The notes under the pieces were generated by a model that searched no databases, was not told the DNA's origin, and saw only the letters and a program-made list of their open reading frames with translations. 64,000 nucleotides of DNA, taken from contig JADZDR010000049.1 in NCBI GenBank assembly GCA_020850945.1, positions 20,475-84,474 on the forward strand, read 5' to 3'. This document shows positions 21,772 to 30,809 of this stretch, in pieces. The translations under genes and the position numbers were made by a program. The number at the start of each line of letters is the position of its first letter. Position 1 is the first letter of the stretch. The DNA comes from Acidimicrobiia bacterium (GTDB lineage: Bacteria; Actinomycetota; Acidimicrobiia; UBA2766).

Positions 21772-22136
21772 CCGTCACCTCCCTGCTCGTCCGCGGCCTC
21801 GAGGATGTGGGAGACGGTGCCTTCGTAGATCGTCTCGTTCCCCACGCGGACCGTGAGTCGAGCCGCGTCGAGGTCGTTGTTGTCTCCTCCGGAGGCATGT
21901 GCCTCCGCGGTCCTGCCGTCGAGGGTGGTACCCGTACAGTCGAGGCCTGTCTCGTCGGCGGTGACTTCGCATTCGGGTCCTGTCCTGAGCTGGAGACCGG
22001 CGTCGAAGATCACGTCTTGGAAGGCGCTGCGCGTTCCCTGCGTGTACTCGTCGCCCACGTTCCCGCTCGGGAGCTGTGAGGTCACGGGGCTGCAGGCGGC
22101 GATGCCGAGGACAAGGGCTACTGCGACCCGTCTCAT
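21768..22136 (-). CDS. small lipoprotein
   Basis: 122 residues with a signal peptide and lipobox GIAAC (lipid-modified Cys15). The mature part holds two further Cys (PECEV and LDCTG) that could pair, and a beta-rich LTVRVGNETIYEGTV, which recalls the small DUF4333-type lipoproteins of actinobacteria. Function unknown; it would sit on the outer face of the membrane. It overlaps the phosphoesterase gene by ATGA. Confidence 0.8.
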   Translation of the reverse strand: MRRVAVALVLGIAACSPVTSQLPSGNVGDEYTQGTRSAFQDVIFDAGLQLRTGPECEVTADETGLDCTGTTLDGRTAEAHASGGDNNDLDAARLTVRVGNETIYEGTVSHILEAADEQGGDG

Positions 22137-23962
22137 GGTGCCACCAGGCGTGCCCGCGTCTGCAGGTGGAACTGCTCGAGCTCGGCATCCGTGAGGACCG
22201 CTAGATCGAAGGGTGCCTTCAGGGGGAGCTCGCAGTTGCGATCCGCCCGCGAACCGAGGTGGATCTCGGGCACCACCATCCAGTGGTTCGCGGCAAGCTC
22301 GCGGCTGATCCCGGCGAGGACACGGGGCGTGTAGTCACGCGCCGACGGACGCACGGTCCCCTCGTGGTCGAGCACCGTGGCGAAGATCGAGATCGTGCCG
22401 TCACGGTTGTCGACGATCTCGACGAGGCGCTGCTGCTGGCCCCAGTCGATGCAGCTCGCCGTGTTCACCTCCCAGAACCCCCCGCGCTCGCCGAGATGGG
22501 GGCTCGCGTGCGCGACGATCCGGTTGTAGTGGGTGTGGCCGTTGATCCAGAGGATGACATTCGGGAAGCGTGCGAGGAGCTCGACGAGCTCGTCCCCCGT
22601 GTGGAGCCGGGTCGTCGGGCCGAGCTCGGGCTGGATCGTGTTGTCCATCGTCCAGCTCGTGTGGTGGCTCGACACGATCACGAGCTGGTCCGTCACGCTT
22701 CGGGTGGTGGGTTCGCCTGACGAGTCGTAGCTGCGGGACGAGACGGACTCGAGCTCGGCCTCGAGCCACCGCCACTCGGCCTCGGGGATGGAGCCGTCGG
22801 CGCCCTGCGTCACATTGCACGAGTCGAGGCCGACGAGCCGGATGCGGGGCGCGACATCACGTGCCCACCATGTGGTCCCGTCGGCGACGTTGGCCTGCGT
22901 GAAGCCGTGTCCGGCCGGACCGGGCGTCTCGGTCGTGTCGAAGTGCTCCTTCATGAACTCGAGGCGATCGTAGATGCGACGGTCCGGGTCCCGTGTGACG
23001 GCACGGACCCCCGGCACGCCGCGGATCCGGTCCCATCCGAGCGACCAGGCCTGGCGAGTTGCCAGATCGCCGGACACGCCTGCCCCGTAGATGGAGGCGA
23101 AGAACGGGCCGGCTGTCGACGCCTTGCGGCCGCCCCGCGCGGCCTGTTCCTGCATCCAGGACACGGGAAGGAGACCCATGAAGATGGTGTCGTGGTTGCC
23201 GTAGAGGGTGAGCCACGGGACCTTGATGCCGACTGTGTCGAGGTCGGTTCCCACGGCCGCCTCGAGCATTCCTGCGAAGGCGGGGTAGCCCCGTTCTCCG
23301 TACACGTCACCTGACGGGTCGTCGGGATGGTATGCGTATTTCGCCTCTCCCCATGCCTGCACACCCTCGTACACCTTCGTCTTACCGCTGTTCGGGTTCA
23401 CCGTCTGCCCGTCGAGGGTGTCGATGTACCAGCGCAGCTCCGTGTGCGCATGGCTGTCGGCGCTGTCACCTGTGACGACTGCCACGGCCATGGGCGCGCC
23501 CGTGACGGGGCTCGACATCGCCGCGTTCATGGCGCGCACCATCTGGTCGAGCACGTAGACGCAGAGCGTCTCCTGGGGGCGGCACCCGGCGCCCGTGGTC
23601 ACGTTCTGCATGAGCATCTGGGCCGGCTCGACGCGGGCCGGGGACTGGGCGTCGACGACGTGGATGTCGCTGAGGTGACCGAGGTAGAGCAGGGAGCGCC
23701 GTGTGTTCGCGCGGCTCGGGGCGGGTGGGTCGCCGAGGAGGTCTTCACGCACCACGTACGGCTCGCCGGCCCGCCGCAGGAGCCGGCGGTAGCCCCTCGG
23801 GGAAGGCGAGTCCATGCGGATGGTGCCGACCAAGGTGGACGTGACTTCCGCCGGTCCCGGTTCGGTTGCGATCTGGGCCGCGACGACATCGATCGGCAGT
23901 CCCCATGCGGCGGCGAGGACAGCAGCAGTACGCATGAAGCCCCGCCGGGACAGCCCGCTCAT
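22133..23962 (-). CDS. Tat-exported metallophosphoesterase
   Basis: 609 residues. A twin-arginine signal (SRRGFM at 5-10) leads a calcineurin-like phosphoesterase with all metal motifs: LSDIH (Asp99, His101), TGDS (Asp166), GNHD (257-259), SSHHTSW and NGHTHYN. Folding before export fits metal loading in the cytoplasm. The layout resembles the PPA1498 family (TIGR03767). The substrate is unknown, perhaps a nucleotide or phospholipid outside the cell. It is the first gene of the operon running to 20039, and its ATG lies 38 bases from the first palindrome of the divergent region. Confidence 0.9.
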   Translation of the reverse strand: MSGLSRRGFMRTAAVLAAAWGLPIDVVAAQIATEPGPAEVTSTLVGTIRMDSPSPRGYRRLLRRAGEPYVVREDLLGDPPAPSRANTRRSLLYLGHLSDIHVVDAQSPARVEPAQMLMQNVTTGAGCRPQETLCVYVLDQMVRAMNAAMSSPVTGAPMAVAVVTGDSADSHAHTELRWYIDTLDGQTVNPNSGKTKVYEGVQAWGEAKYAYHPDDPSGDVYGERGYPAFAGMLEAAVGTDLDTVGIKVPWLTLYGNHDTIFMGLLPVSWMQEQAARGGRKASTAGPFFASIYGAGVSGDLATRQAWSLGWDRIRGVPGVRAVTRDPDRRIYDRLEFMKEHFDTTETPGPAGHGFTQANVADGTTWWARDVAPRIRLVGLDSCNVTQGADGSIPEAEWRWLEAELESVSSRSYDSSGEPTTRSVTDQLVIVSSHHTSWTMDNTIQPELGPTTRLHTGDELVELLARFPNVILWINGHTHYNRIVAHASPHLGERGGFWEVNTASCIDWGQQQRLVEIVDNRDGTISIFATVLDHEGTVRPSARDYTPRVLAGISRELAANHWMVVPEIHLGSRADRNCELPLKAPFDLAVLTDAELEQFHLQTRARLVAP

Positions 23963-24000
23963 GGCAGGTGACTCTACGCCATCAACTGCGCGGCGCTGTG

Positions 24001-24016
24001 ACGAACAGTGGTTCGC
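24001..24016. promoter_or_regulatory. operator-like palindrome 1
   Basis: ACGAACAGTGGTTCGC has arms CGAAC/GTTCG around 4 bases. It lies 38 bases before the phosphoesterase start and matches palindrome 2 in 14 of 16 positions. Likely a weaker site for the divergent TetR regulator; the same arms also fit a LexA box, though less well than the site at 37546. Confidence 0.5.
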
Positions 24017-24075
24017 TGGATACTTGGACTGAAGTGCGAGCTATCGACCATATATCAACGAGTGGCTCAAACCCC

Positions 24076-24104
24076 TTGCAATTGTCTCGGGCGATGAATA
24101 TGCT
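24076..24104 (+). promoter_or_regulatory. tetR operon promoter
   Basis: TTGCAA (24076-24081) and TATGCT (24099-24104) with the ideal 17-base spacer. Transcription would start near 24111, inside palindrome 2, which makes self-repression by the encoded TetR likely. Confidence 0.7.
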
Positions 24105-24107
24105 ATG

Positions 24108-24123
24108 ACGAACAGTTGTTCGT
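24108..24123. promoter_or_regulatory. operator-like palindrome 2
   Basis: ACGAACAGTTGTTCGT has perfect 7-base arms around GT, and the symmetry extends outward to ATSACGAACA on both sides. It overlaps the predicted transcription start of tetR. This length and symmetry are typical of TetR operators. A LexA box shares the CGAAC-N4-GTTCG core, so LexA binding is the alternative. Confidence 0.6.
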
Positions 24124-24140
24124 GATGGAGTTGGGTAGAC

Positions 24141-24785
24141 GTGCCGGTACAGACCCAGATGCAACGCACGAAGGCGGATACGCGGGCCGTGATCCTCGAC
24201 GCGGCCGAGCGTGTCTTCCTGGAGCACGGGTGGCGGGCGGCCGGCATGCGTGAGGTTGCCGACGGGGCAGGGCTGGCCCCGTCGAGCCTCTACAACCACT
24301 TCCCGTCGAAGAAGGAGCTCTTCGCAGCCGTGATCTCGCGGCGGGCGTCCGAGCTCCAAGAGGATGCCCTGCAGGGCTTCCTGCGGGGACGAAACTTCCC
24401 GGAGGATCTCGAGTACGTGGTCGGCATGATGCGCCGCCTCGCACGTGACCACGCCGAGTTCGTACGTCTTGCGATCATCGATCTCGTCGAGTTCGGCGCG
24501 GCCCACATCACGGGGCTCGACCTCGACCTCGTGCCGGTGATCGAGGCGCTCTTCCGACCCCACTTCGAGCGTGACGTGGAGGCGGGGCTGTTGCGGGACT
24601 TCGACCTCATGGTCGTCGTGCGGTTCGTCTACCTCGCCCTGTTCGGGTACTTCGGCATCGCCCAGCTCTACGGCAACCAGTTCCCCGCCCTCGTCGACAT
24701 CGAGTACGAGAACCGTGAGATCGCCCGCCTCCTCGAGCGGGGAATCCTCGCTTCCCACACAGCCGACACGAAGGAGAAGTCGTGA
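24141..24785 (+). CDS. TetR-family transcriptional regulator
   Basis: 214 residues. The N-terminal helix-turn-helix is AAERVFLEHGWRAAGMREVADGAGLAPSSLYNHFPSKKEL, split here as AAERVFLEHGWRAAG and MREVADGAGLAPSSLYNHF, matching TetR. The C-terminal helical domain has Arg/Asp-rich and aromatic helices forming a ligand pocket (VVRFVYLALFGYFGIAQLYG). It probably represses its own operon through the palindrome at its promoter and is released by a lipophilic or aromatic ligand. GTG 24141 has GGAG 10 bases upstream; ATG 24159 is an alternative. It overlaps the first oxidase gene by 4 bases. Confidence 0.92.
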   Translation: MPVQTQMQRTKADTRAVILDAAERVFLEHGWRAAGMREVADGAGLAPSSLYNHFPSKKELFAAVISRRASELQEDALQGFLRGRNFPEDLEYVVGMMRRLARDHAEFVRLAIIDLVEFGAAHITGLDLDLVPVIEALFRPHFERDVEAGLLRDFDLMVVVRFVYLALFGYFGIAQLYGNQFPALVDIEYENREIARLLERGILASHTADTKEKS

Positions 24786-26206
24786 ACACAGATCTGCTCG
24801 AACGCATCCCGGGGGTCGGGGAACACCGCTTCGACGCCGAAGGCGTCGCGGTGGTGGCACCGGCGGGCGTCGACGAGCTCGCGACCTTCGTGCGTTGGGC
24901 GCGGGCCGAGCGTATTCCGCTGTGGCCGCGCAGCTCCACGAGTCTGCGTCGCAGTGTGCGTCCCGACGGTCCGGGACTCGTCGTCGACATGTCGGGCCTG
25001 AAGGAGATCATCCGGGTCGACCGCCGCAACCGGGTCACTCTCGTGCAGGCCGGCGTCACGTTCGAGGAGCTCGCGCCGGCCCTGGAGAGGGAGGGGCTGC
25101 GTGCGGTCATGCCCCTCTGTCCTCGACGCGGCAAGTCGGTGCTCGCGACCCACATCGAGCGCGAGGCGACGATCATGCCTGCCTTCCAATGGGATCTCTC
25201 GGATCCGCTGCTCTGCCTCGAGCTCGTCTACGGGTCGGGTGACCAGTTCCGCACCGGATCGGCGGCAGGCCCGGGCAACCTCGACCAACAGTGGGCGTCG
25301 GGTGAAATGCAGAAGGGCCCGATGGGACCCGGCCATGCCGACTGGATGCGGATCGTGCAGGGGGCGCAGGGCACGATCGGGATCGCGACGTGGGCCTCGG
25401 TGAAGGCGGAGGTCCTTCCCCGCATCGAGACCGTGCACGTGGGTGCATCCGACACGCTCACGCCTCTCGTGGAATGCGCATACCGCCTCCTGCGCAAGAA
25501 CGCCGTCGACATCTGCTTCATCGTCGACGCGAACGCGTTCGTCGACCTCGTCGGCACCACCGAGGGATCCCGGGCGGAGGCAGCACGCCGCACGCAGCCG
25601 TGGAACCTCGTGATGTCCGTGAGCGGGCTCGACTACCTCCCCGAGCGGCGGCACGCCGTGTACAGCCGCATGCTCCGTGACGAGGCGCGGGCGGCCGGGG
25701 TCCGCCTCGTCGACCCCCCGCTCGGTTCGGGCGAGACCCTTCTCGCCCTTCTCCGGCGTTCCTCCGAGGAGCCGTACTGGAAGGAGCGGCGCCGCGGTGC
25801 CTCCCGCCAGGTCTTCTTCCAGACGACACTCGAGGCAGCCGGGGCCTTCTGTGCGTCGTTCGCAGTCCACGCGGCGGGGGCCGGCATCGACACCGACCGC
25901 ATCGGCACGTACATCCAACCCCAACTCGGAGGACGGGTGGCACACGTCGAGCTCATCGTGGCCTGTGAGCCCGGCACGGACGAGGTGGCGGAGACGGGGC
26001 GCTTCGCCGATGCCGTCGCCGTGCCCCTCACGGCCGAGGGTGCGTTCTTCTCGCGCCCGTACGGTGCGTGGGCGGAACCGGCGTTCGAGGCGGCCGCGTC
26101 GAGCGTCGACATCCTCGAACGCGCCAAGACGATCTTCGACCCCGCCCGGATCCTCGCACCCGGCCGCCTCGGCCTGAAAGGAAACCCCGATGGCTACGCG
26201 TTCTGA
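24782..26206 (+). CDS. FAD-binding oxidoreductase (GlcD/VAO-like)
   Basis: 474 residues of the VAO/PCMH flavoprotein type. The FAD_binding_4 half is at about 20-210: VVAPAGVDELATFVRWA, IPLWPRSSTSLRRS, LVVDMSGLKEIIRV and VTLVQAGVTFEEL, with the pyrophosphate loop partly degenerate. The second half ends with the usual ERAKTIFDPARILAPGRLG. It probably oxidises a hydroxy acid or alcohol and passes electrons to the Fe-S protein encoded next. GTG overlaps the tetR stop, and its own end overlaps the next gene by 17 bases. Confidence 0.85.
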   Translation: MNTDLLERIPGVGEHRFDAEGVAVVAPAGVDELATFVRWARAERIPLWPRSSTSLRRSVRPDGPGLVVDMSGLKEIIRVDRRNRVTLVQAGVTFEELAPALEREGLRAVMPLCPRRGKSVLATHIEREATIMPAFQWDLSDPLLCLELVYGSGDQFRTGSAAGPGNLDQQWASGEMQKGPMGPGHADWMRIVQGAQGTIGIATWASVKAEVLPRIETVHVGASDTLTPLVECAYRLLRKNAVDICFIVDANAFVDLVGTTEGSRAEAARRTQPWNLVMSVSGLDYLPERRHAVYSRMLRDEARAAGVRLVDPPLGSGETLLALLRRSSEEPYWKERRRGASRQVFFQTTLEAAGAFCASFAVHAAGAGIDTDRIGTYIQPQLGGRVAHVELIVACEPGTDEVAETGRFADAVAVPLTAEGAFFSRPYGAWAEPAFEAAASSVDILERAKTIFDPARILAPGRLGLKGNPDGYAF

Positions 26207-27491
26207 GACCAGGCACCAGAGCCTCGACGACCTCGACCACCTCGCAGCCAAGTGCCCGCGCTGCTCCCTCTGCAAGTTCCCACCCCTCGTCGCCGTGCGC
26301 TCCCACGCCCGCAGCAGCATCTGTCCTTCCTACGACGAGTACAAGTACCACAGCCACTCGGGAAGCGGGAGGGTGATCATCGCCAACGCCCTCCACGACG
26401 GGCGTATCGACGTGACCGAGGGCACGCGGGACGTGATCTTCCAGTGCACGATGTGTGGTGGCTGCGACATGTCGTGCAAGTTCTCGACCGACATCGAGAT
26501 CAGCGAGATCATGTTCGCCCTGCGCGCCGAGTCCCACGAGCGATGCGGACCCCTACCCGCCCATGCACAGGTCCTCGACAACCTGCGCGGTCACGGGCAC
26601 CCGTTCGACGCGACGGGCGGGAGCAAGGACGACTGGCTCGCCGAGATCACCGGCGTTCGCACGGGCTTGTCCAAGCGCGTCCTTCTCGTGGGTTCCTCCT
26701 ACGCTCTCCTCCCGGACCGGCGACGGACCCTCCTCAACCTCGTGCGTCTCCTGCAGGTGGCCGGAGTCGAGTTCACCGTCCTCGGCGCCGACGAACCCGA
26801 CACGGGCACGATGGCCCTTCACATCGGCGACCGCGACCTCTTCGACACACTCGCGCGCGACTTCGTCGGGATCTTCAACACGGCGGGTGTCGAGGAGATC
26901 GTGTGCGCCGACCCAGAGGACTTCGCCACCCTGCGAGCCCACTTCGGCAAGGTCGGTGACCTCCACGCCACGGTGCGACACGCGGTCGAGGTCCTCGACG
27001 AGGCGGTCGCCGCCGGCAGCCTGACTCTCCGTCACCGTGTCTCGCACCGCGCCACGTATCACGATCCGTGCAGTCTCGGACGACGGTCCGAGGAGTACCA
27101 AGCCTGGGACGGCGAGACGAAGAAGATCATGGGTCAGCTCATCGTCACCGACCCACCGCGGCCGGTGAACCGGGGCACGCACGGTGTGTACGAGCCGCCA
27201 CGGCGGCTCCTGCAGGCGGTGCCCGGCCTCGAGCTCGTCGAGATGCCCCGCAGGCGCGAGTACGCCTACTGCTGCGGCGGCTCGGGCGGCGTGCCCCAGG
27301 CATATCCGGAGTTCGCCTCGCACACGGCGCACGAGCGCCTCGACGAGGCCGGCGACGTCGGAGCGGAGATCGTGGTCAGCGCCTGCCCCGGCTGCGAGCG
27401 GAACCTGGACGGCGCCACGGACGGGAGGGGAGTCGAGGTTCTCGGCATCTACGACGTCCTGGCCGAGGCCGCCTTCGGCAACCGCGGGTGA
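26190..27491 (+). CDS. Fe-S oxidoreductase with two 4Fe-4S motifs and CCG domains (GlpC/GlcF/LutA-like)
   Basis: 433 residues. Two ferredoxin-type clusters: Cys22, 25, 28 with Cys45, and Cys86, 89, 92, 96 (CTMCGGCDMSC). Downstream are CCG-type cysteine motifs: YHDPCSLGR near 292, CCGGSGG near 360 and ACPGCERN near 398, as in heterodisulfide reductase B and glycolate oxidase GlcF. This is the electron-transfer partner of FAD oxidases and links them to quinone. ATG 26190 has AAAGGAAA upstream and overlaps the first oxidase gene. It is sandwiched between two FAD oxidases. Confidence 0.9.
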   Translation: MATRSETRHQSLDDLDHLAAKCPRCSLCKFPPLVAVRSHARSSICPSYDEYKYHSHSGSGRVIIANALHDGRIDVTEGTRDVIFQCTMCGGCDMSCKFSTDIEISEIMFALRAESHERCGPLPAHAQVLDNLRGHGHPFDATGGSKDDWLAEITGVRTGLSKRVLLVGSSYALLPDRRRTLLNLVRLLQVAGVEFTVLGADEPDTGTMALHIGDRDLFDTLARDFVGIFNTAGVEEIVCADPEDFATLRAHFGKVGDLHATVRHAVEVLDEAVAAGSLTLRHRVSHRATYHDPCSLGRRSEEYQAWDGETKKIMGQLIVTDPPRPVNRGTHGVYEPPRRLLQAVPGLELVEMPRRREYAYCCGGSGGVPQAYPEFASHTAHERLDEAGDVGAEIVVSACPGCERNLDGATDGRGVEVLGIYDVLAEAAFGNRG

Positions 27492-27515
27492 GTGAGCGAG
27501 AGGAAGGGACCGATC

Positions 27516-29351
27516 ATGGGAAGCGTTCTCGGCGTCAGCGGAGAATCGACACTGACGGAGGAAGAGGCGGCTGCACTCCGAGACGAGGTCGTCGCCGAGC
27601 TCGCCCTCGTCGTCGGCGATCGCTGGGTGACGGCGGAGCCGGCGATTCTCGACGGCTACGCCTGGCAGTACCTCGCCGAGGCGGCCACGGGTGAACGCTG
27701 GATGGCCAGACCCCTCGCGGTCGTCCTGCCCGGCTGCACCGAGGACGTCGCCGAGATCGTCCGCCACTGCAACCACAAGGGCATCCAGTTCAAGGCCGTG
27801 TCGACGGGATTCGGCGCCTGGGGGGCTGCTGCACAACCCGACAGCATGGTCCAGATCGACCTGCGCCGCATGGACCGCATCCTCGAGATCGACGCCAAGA
27901 ACATGTATGCCGTCGTCGAACCGTACGTGACCGGCAACCAGCTCCAGACGGAGGCGTTCAGCGTCGGCCTCAACACCCACATCGCCGGCGTGGGAGGCCA
28001 GACCTCCGTCCTCGCCTCGGCCACGTCGATGATGGGCCAGGGCTGGGACGGGGTCTCGATGAGCTTCTCGTGCCGGAACCTGCTGGGAGCGGAGTGGGTG
28101 ACTCCCGAAGGCGAGATCGTGCGCATCGGGAGCTTCGAGTCCGCCGGTCGGTGGTTCGCGGGGGACGGGCCCGGCCCGTCGATCCGGGGCGTCTTCCGCG
28201 GCTTCGCCGGGGCCCTAGGTGGCCTCGGGGTCTTCACGAAGGCGGCTGTCAAGCTCTACCCGTGGGAGGGTCCAGAGGCGCTCGAGGTCGGCGGCGCTTC
28301 CCCCTACTACGAGACGGAGATCCCCGAGCACCATCTCTCGGCCCTCTGCATCGTCGACGACTGGAAGGGTATGGCGGAGCTGGGCTACCGCCTCGGCGAC
28401 GCCGGCATCGCCCTCGCCGTCTCACGCAACGCGCCGTCCGTCATGGGTGCGGTCCTCACGGCCGACAACAACGAGTTCGCCGACATCTACGAGGTGCCGT
28501 TCGTCCACGAGCTGTACTACACGCTCGTCGTCATCATCCAGGCAGACGATGCCGAGGAGTTCGCCTACAAGGTCGACGTCCTGAAGACGATCCTGCGCGA
28601 GCTCGACGGCGGCATGATCGCGAACCTGCCCGCGCACGAGTACACGTACTGGCTCGGCCGTTTCATCCGCACCCTCTCGCGGCGCGTGAAGGCGAAGGGC
28701 CTCTTGAAGTCGGCGCCGGGCACGCTGGGGCTGTTCCGGACGTTCGGGAAGCGCTACGGGTACCGCAAGCTCACGTCCTCGATGTCTGCCCTCCTCTACG
28801 AGGCTGTCGTGCGTTCGGGTCTCAACATGCGTGGCGTGTTCCGCTTCGGCGGCACCTTCTGGACCGCGATGGGTTCGCTCGCCTCCTGGGACAACGCGAT
28901 CAAGGGAGCCCGTGTCGGCGCCCAGATCAAGAAGAGGTATATCGACGAGGGAAAGTTCTTCGACGACGGTGCGGACAACGCGTGGGGAGGCCTCTACGAG
29001 AACGGTGCCTACTCGCATCTCGAGGAGCTCGCCTGTTACGACCCGACGGACGACGACAGCGGCGCGAACGTGATCGGCTACATCTTCGAGACGAACCTCG
29101 CGTCGGCCGAACACTTCCTCTCCCTGCCGCTGAACGCGTGCGGCCCGCAGGCGAGCACGTTCTTCAGCCCCCTCTGCGGTGGCTATCAGAACTGGCAGCT
29201 CGCCATAAAGAACACCTACGACCCGAACAACGCGAGCGAGGGATCGAGCTATGTGATCCCCGACTACAAGCCGGGGCGCGGCCTGCGCAAGCTCGCCGGC
29301 AACGTCATGTCGGACCGGGCGGAGATCGACCTCACGCAGGACGACCTCTGA
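27516..29351 (+). CDS. FAD-binding oxidoreductase, large second oxidase
   Basis: 611 residues, a second VAO-type flavoprotein. The FAD domain reads RPLAVVLPGCTEDVAEIVRH, KGIQFKAVSTGFGAWG, MVQIDLRRMDRILEID and MYAVVEPYVTGNQL, then GVGGQTSVLASATSMMGQGW. The C-terminal 350 residues are longer than in GlcD and contain no motif I recognise. Since there are two different FAD subunits and one Fe-S subunit, the operon resembles glcDEF in plan, though this chain looks active by itself. ATG 27516 has GAGGAAGGG about 7 bases upstream; in-frame GTG 27492 lacks a site. Confidence 0.85.
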   Translation: MGSVLGVSGESTLTEEEAAALRDEVVAELALVVGDRWVTAEPAILDGYAWQYLAEAATGERWMARPLAVVLPGCTEDVAEIVRHCNHKGIQFKAVSTGFGAWGAAAQPDSMVQIDLRRMDRILEIDAKNMYAVVEPYVTGNQLQTEAFSVGLNTHIAGVGGQTSVLASATSMMGQGWDGVSMSFSCRNLLGAEWVTPEGEIVRIGSFESAGRWFAGDGPGPSIRGVFRGFAGALGGLGVFTKAAVKLYPWEGPEALEVGGASPYYETEIPEHHLSALCIVDDWKGMAELGYRLGDAGIALAVSRNAPSVMGAVLTADNNEFADIYEVPFVHELYYTLVVIIQADDAEEFAYKVDVLKTILRELDGGMIANLPAHEYTYWLGRFIRTLSRRVKAKGLLKSAPGTLGLFRTFGKRYGYRKLTSSMSALLYEAVVRSGLNMRGVFRFGGTFWTAMGSLASWDNAIKGARVGAQIKKRYIDEGKFFDDGADNAWGGLYENGAYSHLEELACYDPTDDDSGANVIGYIFETNLASAEHFLSLPLNACGPQASTFFSPLCGGYQNWQLAIKNTYDPNNASEGSSYVIPDYKPGRGLRKLAGNVMSDRAEIDLTQDDL

Positions 29352-29540
29352 CCGAAGGTGTCGCACGCCGCCGTCGTGAGCCGACCGGCGGGGGATCGAC
29401 GCCCTGCGCAAGCTCGGGCGACTCGAACTGGCGGGCACCGTGAGGCACCCGTAGGAGGGCGACCAGCCGAACCGGTCGGCCCGCACACGCCCTCTGGAAA
29501 CGACAACGAGATCCATGCGGGGGGATTCGGGGGCGGTGGT

Positions 29541-30809
29541 TCATGGGCCGAGCAGAGCGGCGGGTACGACTGCGATGCCGTCTGCTCGCCGGTAGGCACG
29601 CGTACCCGTCGAAACCACCACGGCATCCAGCAAGGCGTCACCGAGCTGGTTTCGCAGCCACCGCAAGTGCCGCACATCGCGGTCCACTACGTTCTGGGTG
29701 AGCTTCACCTCCACGGCCACGACACTGCGATCGTCGTTCTCGACGATCAGGTCGACTTCGTGCTCACCTCCCTTGGTCCGCAGGTGAGAGACCGTCGCGT
29801 CAACCGCTTGTGCATACACCCGCGTGTCGAGTGTGACGAGGGACTCGAAGAGCAGTCCGAGCATCGGGGCGTGTGTGATGCGCGGCTCGGCTGTGCGGCC
29901 ACGCAGAAGAGCGTCTCTTCCCAGGTGGAGCAGGCGAGCTGCCAATGCCGGGTCGGCGAGCTGGTGTTTCGGGGCCTCCGTGAGCCGCGAGAACTCGCTG
30001 CGCGTCGTTGACCAGGCAGGCACGGGGTCGAGTATCCCGAGGCGTTCGAGCACGTCGCGCCAGACCAAGGTGGTCGACCGGGCGGGCTTGTCGGCATCAC
30101 CGGCGGTGGATCCATCGAGGATCACCTCGTACTTGGCCGCCGTCGACGACGCCGCCGCGTACGCGGTCATCCATCGGCGCAGCGTTGCCGGTCGCCTGAC
30201 ACGTTGGCCTTGCTCGGGGAAGTCCTTCGTGACGATGCGGTCGATGTATCCGTCGAGCTGCCTGCGTCGAGCGTGTGGCAAGAGGCCGTGCAGGCCCGGG
30301 AAGCCGCTGTCGACGATCGCGTCGGCATAGTCACCGAGGGTGACTGTCGTTCGGCCGGTGACCTTGGGGCGCACGCCATCCAGGAGCTCGGAGAGGCTCA
30401 CCGTGGGACTCCCGACGCCGCGTTCCGACAGAGTCATCGGCCGCATTCTCAGCGACGCGATCCGTCCTGCACCTGAATGCGTCGCTACACCCTCGACGGA
30501 CGCCGATCCCGTCAGCAGGTACGAGCCCAGTTCCGCCCCGGCGTCAACAGCCCGTCTCACGAAGTCCCACATCTCCGGCACACGTTCCCACTCGTCGATG
30601 AGCACCGGTCGGGCATCCTGAAGTAGGACCGTATGGTCGGCATGCGCGATGGCTTGGACAGCGGGGTCGTCAAGCATGTACACGGACCGTGCGAGACGGC
30701 GTGCCGTCTCGGTCTTCCCCACACCCTTGGCGCCCTCGATCAGCAGGGCCGGCAACTCGCCGGTCAGCCCCTGGAGTTCGCGGTCAACAACCCGAGGCAG
30801 ATACCGCAT
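29541..30809 (-). CDS. AAA+ ATPase with DUF4143 nuclease-like C-terminus
   Basis: 422 residues. Walker A is GAKGVGKT (26-33), Walker B is PVLIDEWERVP (68-78), and LTGSAS is the sensor 1 region. The C-terminus has a PD-(D/E)xK-like pattern, GEHEVDLIV followed by VVAVEVKLT. Such stand-alone ATPases are widespread and often mobile; their role is unknown, with toxin-antitoxin-like or DNA-handling roles suggested. The 189 bases to its left (29352-29540) hold only a short GCCGA/TCGGC hairpin near 29470. Confidence 0.85.
   Translation of the reverse strand: MRYLPRVVDRELQGLTGELPALLIEGAKGVGKTETARRLARSVYMLDDPAVQAIAHADHTVLLQDARPVLIDEWERVPEMWDFVRRAVDAGAELGSYLLTGSASVEGVATHSGAGRIASLRMRPMTLSERGVGSPTVSLSELLDGVRPKVTGRTTVTLGDYADAIVDSGFPGLHGLLPHARRRQLDGYIDRIVTKDFPEQGQRVRRPATLRRWMTAYAAASSTAAKYEVILDGSTAGDADKPARSTTLVWRDVLERLGILDPVPAWSTTRSEFSRLTEAPKHQLADPALAARLLHLGRDALLRGRTAEPRITHAPMLGLLFESLVTLDTRVYAQAVDATVSHLRTKGGEHEVDLIVENDDRSVVAVEVKLTQNVVDRDVRHLRWLRNQLGDALLDAVVVSTGTRAYRRADGIAVVPAALLGP

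Noticed and set aside
24001..24123. Both palindromes as LexA boxes
   Set aside because: The core fits, but their centres (AGTT, AGTG) miss the purine/pyrimidine pattern and the setting beside a tetR gene favours TetR; kept only as an alternative.
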